From assembly GCF_002095535.1 (NCBI RefSeq), contig NZ_MLJI01000002.1, positions 753,786 through 817,785 on the forward strand: a stretch of 64,000 nucleotides of DNA. The letters run 5' to 3'. A model generated the notes under the pieces. It worked only from the letters and a program-made list of their open reading frames with translations. It was not told the origin of the DNA and ran no database searches. The position numbers and the translations under genes are program-made. Below are positions 60,841 through 64,000 of this stretch, one piece after another (within the stretch, counting starts at the first letter, position 1; every line of letters starts with the position of its first letter). This stretch comes from Pantoea cypripedii. Its GTDB lineage: Bacteria > Pseudomonadota > Gammaproteobacteria > Enterobacterales > Enterobacteriaceae.

Positions 60841-63291
60841 ATGAAAGATAACTCCTCTGCTCCTGCCATCGACCCTGCATTTCAACATGATGTGGTACGT
60901 AATCTGATTTGCCGCCAGGCACGCTACCCGGATATTGCCACGCCGCAGGACTGGTATATGGCGCTCTCGTTTACTGTCAGAGACCGCATGCTGGAAAGCT
61001 GGGTAGCATCGACTAAAAACTATGCCGAACATAACGTTAAGGTCGCCTGTTACTTGTCAGCGGAGTTCCTTATTGGCCCACAGCTGGGTTGTAATCTGCT
61101 GAGCCTGGATCTTGAGGATGATTCCAGGCAGGCCCTGCACGCGCTGGGACAGGATCTTGATGAATTGCTGGCGCTGGAGGAGGAACCGGGGCTGGGCAAC
61201 GGGGGTTTGGGCAGGCTGGCGGCATGCTATCTGGATTCACTGGCGACGCTGGAAGTACCGGCCATCGGCTATGGCATTCGCTACGAGTTCGGCATCTTCG
61301 ATCAGGATATCGTGGATGGCTGGCAGGTGGAGCGTACCGATAAATGGCTGAAAATGGGCACGCCGTGGGAAATTGTCCGGCCTGACATCAGCTTTTATGT
61401 CAATTTTGGCGGCTACACCCGGATGCAGACCGATGAACAAAACCGGTTGCAGGTGCAATGGATCCCGGCACGCCAGGTAAAAGGGGTGGCCTATGATGTG
61501 CCGATCCAGGGTTATCGTGTCAACACCTGCAATCTGCTGCGGCTGTGGAAAAGCGAGGCGGTGGAATCCTTTGACTTCGAGGATTTTAACGCCGGTGATT
61601 ATTACCAGGCAGTGGAAGAAAAAGTGGTCTCAGAGACGCTGTCTAAAGTGCTCTATCCCAATGACGAACCCGATGCCGGTAAGCGCCTGCGCCTGGCTCA
61701 GCAATACTTTTTTGTTTCATGTTCGCTTCAGGACATGCTGCGCCTGCTGGATATTGGTCACCGGCCTGTCGAACATTTTGCAGAACGCTTTGCCGCACAG
61801 CTGAACGATACCCATCCCTCGATTGCCGTGGCGGAACTGATGCGTCTGCTGATCGATGAACGTCAGTTGTCATGGGATGAAGCCTGGTCAATTACCCAGC
61901 ACACCTTCGCCTATACCAACCACACTTTGTTGCCCGAGGCGCTGGAAACCTGGGGTCTGCCGCTGATGCAAAGTCTGCTGCCTCGGTTGCTCGACATTAT
62001 TTACGAAATCAACAGACGCTTCCTGGAAGAAGTGCGCCAGGCGTTTCCTGATGATGCGGCGCGGGTGGCGCGTATGTCATTAATTGACGAACATGGCGAG
62101 AAGAAGGTGCGCATGGCTAATCTGGCGACGGTAGGCAGCCATGCCGTCAATGGCGTGGCGGCGTTGCATTCCGAGTTACTCAGGCAAACGGTCCTGCATG
62201 ACTTCGCCGGGCTGTATCCGCAGCGTTTTCTGAATGTCACCAATGGCGTGACCCCGCGTCGTTTTCTGATGCTGAGCAATCCGCGGCTGGCTAATCTGCT
62301 GGATGAAACCATAGGCACGGGCTGGAGAAACGATCTGACTCAGCTCAGTGCCTTGGCCACACTTGCCGATGACGATGCTCTGCAACAAGCGTGGCGCGCC
62401 ATCCGTCATCACAACAAAGCGGCGCTGGCGGGACGCATCAGTAAAGTGGTCGGCATCGACGTTGCGCCCGATATGCTGTTTGATGTGCAGGTGAAACGCA
62501 TCCACGAGTACAAACGCCAGCACCTGAATGCCCTCTATATAATCAGCCTGTATCAGCGCTTAAGCCGTCATCCTGAACTGAAAACCGCACCGCGTTGTTT
62601 TATTTTTGGCGGTAAGGCGGCACCGGGCTATGGCATGGCGAAACTGATCATTCGGCTGATTACGGGCATCGCCGAAGTGGTCAACAATGATCCGGCGATG
62701 AATGAGCGTCTGAAGGTGGTGTTTTTTCCCGATTTCAACGTGAAGAACGGCCATCTTATTTATCCGGCGGCGGATCTGTCAGAGCAGATTTCGACGGCAG
62801 GCAAAGAAGCCTCGGGCACTGGCAACATGAAGTTTATGATGAATGGTGCCATCACCATCGGCACGCTGGATGGGGCCAATGTCGAAATACGTCAGCAGGT
62901 GGGTGAGGAGAACTTTTTCCTGTTTGGCATGACGGCTCAGCAGACGGAGACATTGAACCGTGCGGAGTATCGTCCGGCTGATTACGTGCAGGCCAATGAG
63001 GATTTACGCGATGCATTTGAGCAAATTGCCCAGGGACGTTTCTCCCGCGGGGATACGGCGTTGTTCCGTCCGTTGCTCGACAGTTTGCTGCACTACGATC
63101 CCTTCCTGGTCCTTGCCGACTATGCCGATTACGCGGCGAGTCAGGCGCGAGTGAGTGAAACCTGGCACGATCAACGCCTGTGGACACGCATGTCGATTCT
63201 CAATTGCGCCCACTCCGGGATCTTTTCGTCAGACCGCGCCATCAGCGAATATTGCCAGCATATCTGGCAAATACCGCGACGCAAGGGTTAA
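60841..63291 (+). CDS. glgP: Glycogen/maltodextrin phosphorylase
   Basis: An 816-residue GT35 enzyme that releases glucose-1-phosphate from alpha-1,4-glucans. LSAEFLIGPQLG and EEEPGLGNGGLGRLAACYLDS at the N-terminal half, QLNDTHPSIAVAELMR, and the pyridoxal-phosphate motif EASGTGNMKFMMNGAITIGTLDGANVEI with its lysine are present. The length agrees with GlgP and MalP. No other glycogen (glgBXCA) or maltose gene is adjacent, so it is an isolated, possibly additional copy; the choice between GlgP and MalP is uncertain. The ATG at 60841 has GAGG upstream; a longer start at 60763 is rejected. Confidence 0.9.
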   Translation: MKDNSSAPAIDPAFQHDVVRNLICRQARYPDIATPQDWYMALSFTVRDRMLESWVASTKNYAEHNVKVACYLSAEFLIGPQLGCNLLSLDLEDDSRQALHALGQDLDELLALEEEPGLGNGGLGRLAACYLDSLATLEVPAIGYGIRYEFGIFDQDIVDGWQVERTDKWLKMGTPWEIVRPDISFYVNFGGYTRMQTDEQNRLQVQWIPARQVKGVAYDVPIQGYRVNTCNLLRLWKSEAVESFDFEDFNAGDYYQAVEEKVVSETLSKVLYPNDEPDAGKRLRLAQQYFFVSCSLQDMLRLLDIGHRPVEHFAERFAAQLNDTHPSIAVAELMRLLIDERQLSWDEAWSITQHTFAYTNHTLLPEALETWGLPLMQSLLPRLLDIIYEINRRFLEEVRQAFPDDAARVARMSLIDEHGEKKVRMANLATVGSHAVNGVAALHSELLRQTVLHDFAGLYPQRFLNVTNGVTPRRFLMLSNPRLANLLDETIGTGWRNDLTQLSALATLADDDALQQAWRAIRHHNKAALAGRISKVVGIDVAPDMLFDVQVKRIHEYKRQHLNALYIISLYQRLSRHPELKTAPRCFIFGGKAAPGYGMAKLIIRLITGIAEVVNNDPAMNERLKVVFFPDFNVKNGHLIYPAADLSEQISTAGKEASGTGNMKFMMNGAITIGTLDGANVEIRQQVGEENFFLFGMTAQQTETLNRAEYRPADYVQANEDLRDAFEQIAQGRFSRGDTALFRPLLDSLLHYDPFLVLADYADYAASQARVSETWHDQRLWTRMSILNCAHSGIFSSDRAISEYCQHIWQIPRRKG

Positions 63292-63365
63292 TGACCGGTG
63301 CCAGTATATTAAATGCGGGAGTCGTAGCCATTCTGATTGTCTGATTTGTGTCGCTGGCACAGATT

Positions 63366-63407
63366 TGGTGCATCATTGTGGTGCGCAGGCATCATTTTGG
63401 GGTGCGC
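63366..63407 (+). promoter_or_regulatory. Candidate activator sites (GGTGC repeats) upstream of the sigma-54 promoter
   Basis: TGGTGCAT (63366), TGGTGCGC (63379) and GGGGTGCGC (from 63399) are three direct repeats 50-90 bp upstream of the -24/-12 element. They resemble NtrC half sites (TGCACC/GGTGCA). This is the right distance for an enhancer-binding protein. Confidence 0.45.
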
Positions 63408-63456
63408 GGTGGTCTGTTATTGCAAAAATAGAGACAACAAAACCGTTTTTGTTAAT

Positions 63457-63471
63457 TGGCACCCACCTTGC
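63457..63471 (+). promoter_or_regulatory. Sigma-54 promoter of the ammonia-lyase gene
   Basis: TGGCACCCACCTTGC fits the -24/-12 consensus fully. Transcription should begin near 63483, leaving a leader of about 215 nt before the ATG at 63697. Nitrogen-responsive (NtrC) control would fit an enzyme releasing ammonia. Confidence 0.8.
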
Positions 63472-63696
63472 ACTGAATAAAACAACACGAATTATCTTTT
63501 ACGATGAGTAAAAAATGATGATTTTTACCGTTGGCAACTTATAAAGATAAGCGACAAAGATAACATTAACAGATCGGCTGCTTTAAAAGCGGACAATACA
63601 TTGCCTGATTTTTATACGGCATATTTCTGACATATTATCTTTGGCCACTATGGGTTAATTTTGCTGGCATTTATTTTACAAGGGAATAAATCGTAC

Positions 63697-64000
63697 ATGA
63701 CTACGTCAACCATCGTCCTTGACGCTGTCCCACTCACTGCTGATGCGGTGGCTGCTATTGCCCGTCGCGGGGCAAAGCTGGTATTGGGAAACGAAGCACT
63801 TAACCGAATCCGCCAGGGCCGTGGCCTGGTTGAGCGATTCGCGGCGCAACAGAAACCGGTGTACGGGCTGAACACCGGGCTGGGTGCCAGCGTTGATACC
63901 AAACTGGCCGCCGCCGATCTCATCGCCTTCCAGCGCAGTGTCACCCATAGCCACAGCGCGGGTGTTGGCCCAATGTTGCCGGTGGAAGCGGTGCGAGCGC
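63697..64000 (+). CDS. Aromatic amino-acid ammonia-lyase (HutH/PAL family), N-terminal part
   Basis: The first 101 residues of a MIO-cofactor lyase. PVYGLNTGLGASVDTKLA carries the catalytic Tyr region (YGxNTGxG), and FQRSVTHSHSAGVGPMLPVEAVRA matches the next conserved block. The MIO-forming Ala-Ser-Gly and the selectivity loop lie beyond the window, so histidine, phenylalanine or tyrosine lyase, or an aminomutase, cannot be separated. No hutU is visible upstream, and the sigma-54 promoter is unusual for standard hut operons. The ATG follows AAGGGA. Confidence 0.85.
   Translation, partial: MTTSTIVLDAVPLTADAVAAIARRGAKLVLGNEALNRIRQGRGLVERFAAQQKPVYGLNTGLGASVDTKLAAADLIAFQRSVTHSHSAGVGPMLPVEAVRA

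Overview
The window is a chromosome-like segment of an enteric gamma-proteobacterium (order Enterobacterales). The proteins of the hydrogenase, hyp, fhlA and H-NS genes are close to their Escherichia coli counterparts. Short GCGCGAT..ATCGCGC and GGTGCGAA..TTCGCACC intergenic hairpins, together with the accessory genes, make a Pantoea/Erwinia-type (Erwiniaceae) host my best guess; this is inference.

Layout. (1) 1-1.8 kb: end of a sucrose regulon, scrY (partial) and scrK, with three near-identical LacI-type operators. (2) 1.8-3.3 kb: a lone Abi/HEPN-like defence protein and a non-coding stretch. (3) 3.3-23.3 kb: a complete formate hydrogenlyase locus. On the minus strand lie hydN-fdhF-hypF-nickel permease and hycABCDEFGHI; on the plus strand lie hypABCDE-fhlA. 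Sigma-54 promoters sit before hydN (imperfect), hycA and hypA, and TCGTCA/TGACGA motifs may bind FhlA. FdhF has cysteine where E. coli has selenocysteine, and hycB carries a one-base frameshift. (4) 23.3-25.2 kb: iron-siderophore genes behind a Fur-box-like site. (5) 25.4-32.4 kb: small metabolic and regulatory genes, including an MFS-MOSC-flavin/2Fe-2S reductase-XRE/cupin group under a large palindrome. (6) 32.4-38.5 kb: accessory, AT-richer genes: a possible modified-peptide cluster, a toxin/effector-like glycosyltransferase, a SnoaL/LysR pair, an orphan TrpA and an H-NS family protein.

(7) 39.8-43.3 kb: a fluoride-response operon. A promoter leads straight into a fluoride-riboswitch aptamer, followed by family II pyrophosphatase, UspA, a second enolase and a phosphoglycerate mutase. 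Pyrophosphatase and enolase are classic fluoride targets, so the operon probably supplies spare or resistant enzymes. (8) 43.5-50.0 kb: an EF-hand protein, an RND efflux pair and an OmpR/EnvZ-type two-component system in one direction. (9) 50.0-50.7 kb: a HigB/HigA-like toxin-antitoxin pair with a perfect 14-bp inverted repeat upstream. (10) 51.0-58.9 kb: a DeoR-controlled sugar ABC transporter with an AlsE-like epimerase, a ROK kinase and a PfkB kinase, probably for D-allose, D-allulose or a related rare sugar. (11) 58.9-64.0 kb: repeat hairpins, a possible secreted effector with a Rossmann/LOG-like core, a small acidic protein, a glycogen phosphorylase, and the start of an aromatic amino-acid ammonia-lyase gene behind a well-matched sigma-54 promoter.

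Most promising for follow-up are the fluoride operon, the small-peptide cluster at 32.8-34.1 kb, the two serine-rich-N-terminus candidate effectors, and the MOSC/reductase operon. All calls were made by reading; no database search was run.
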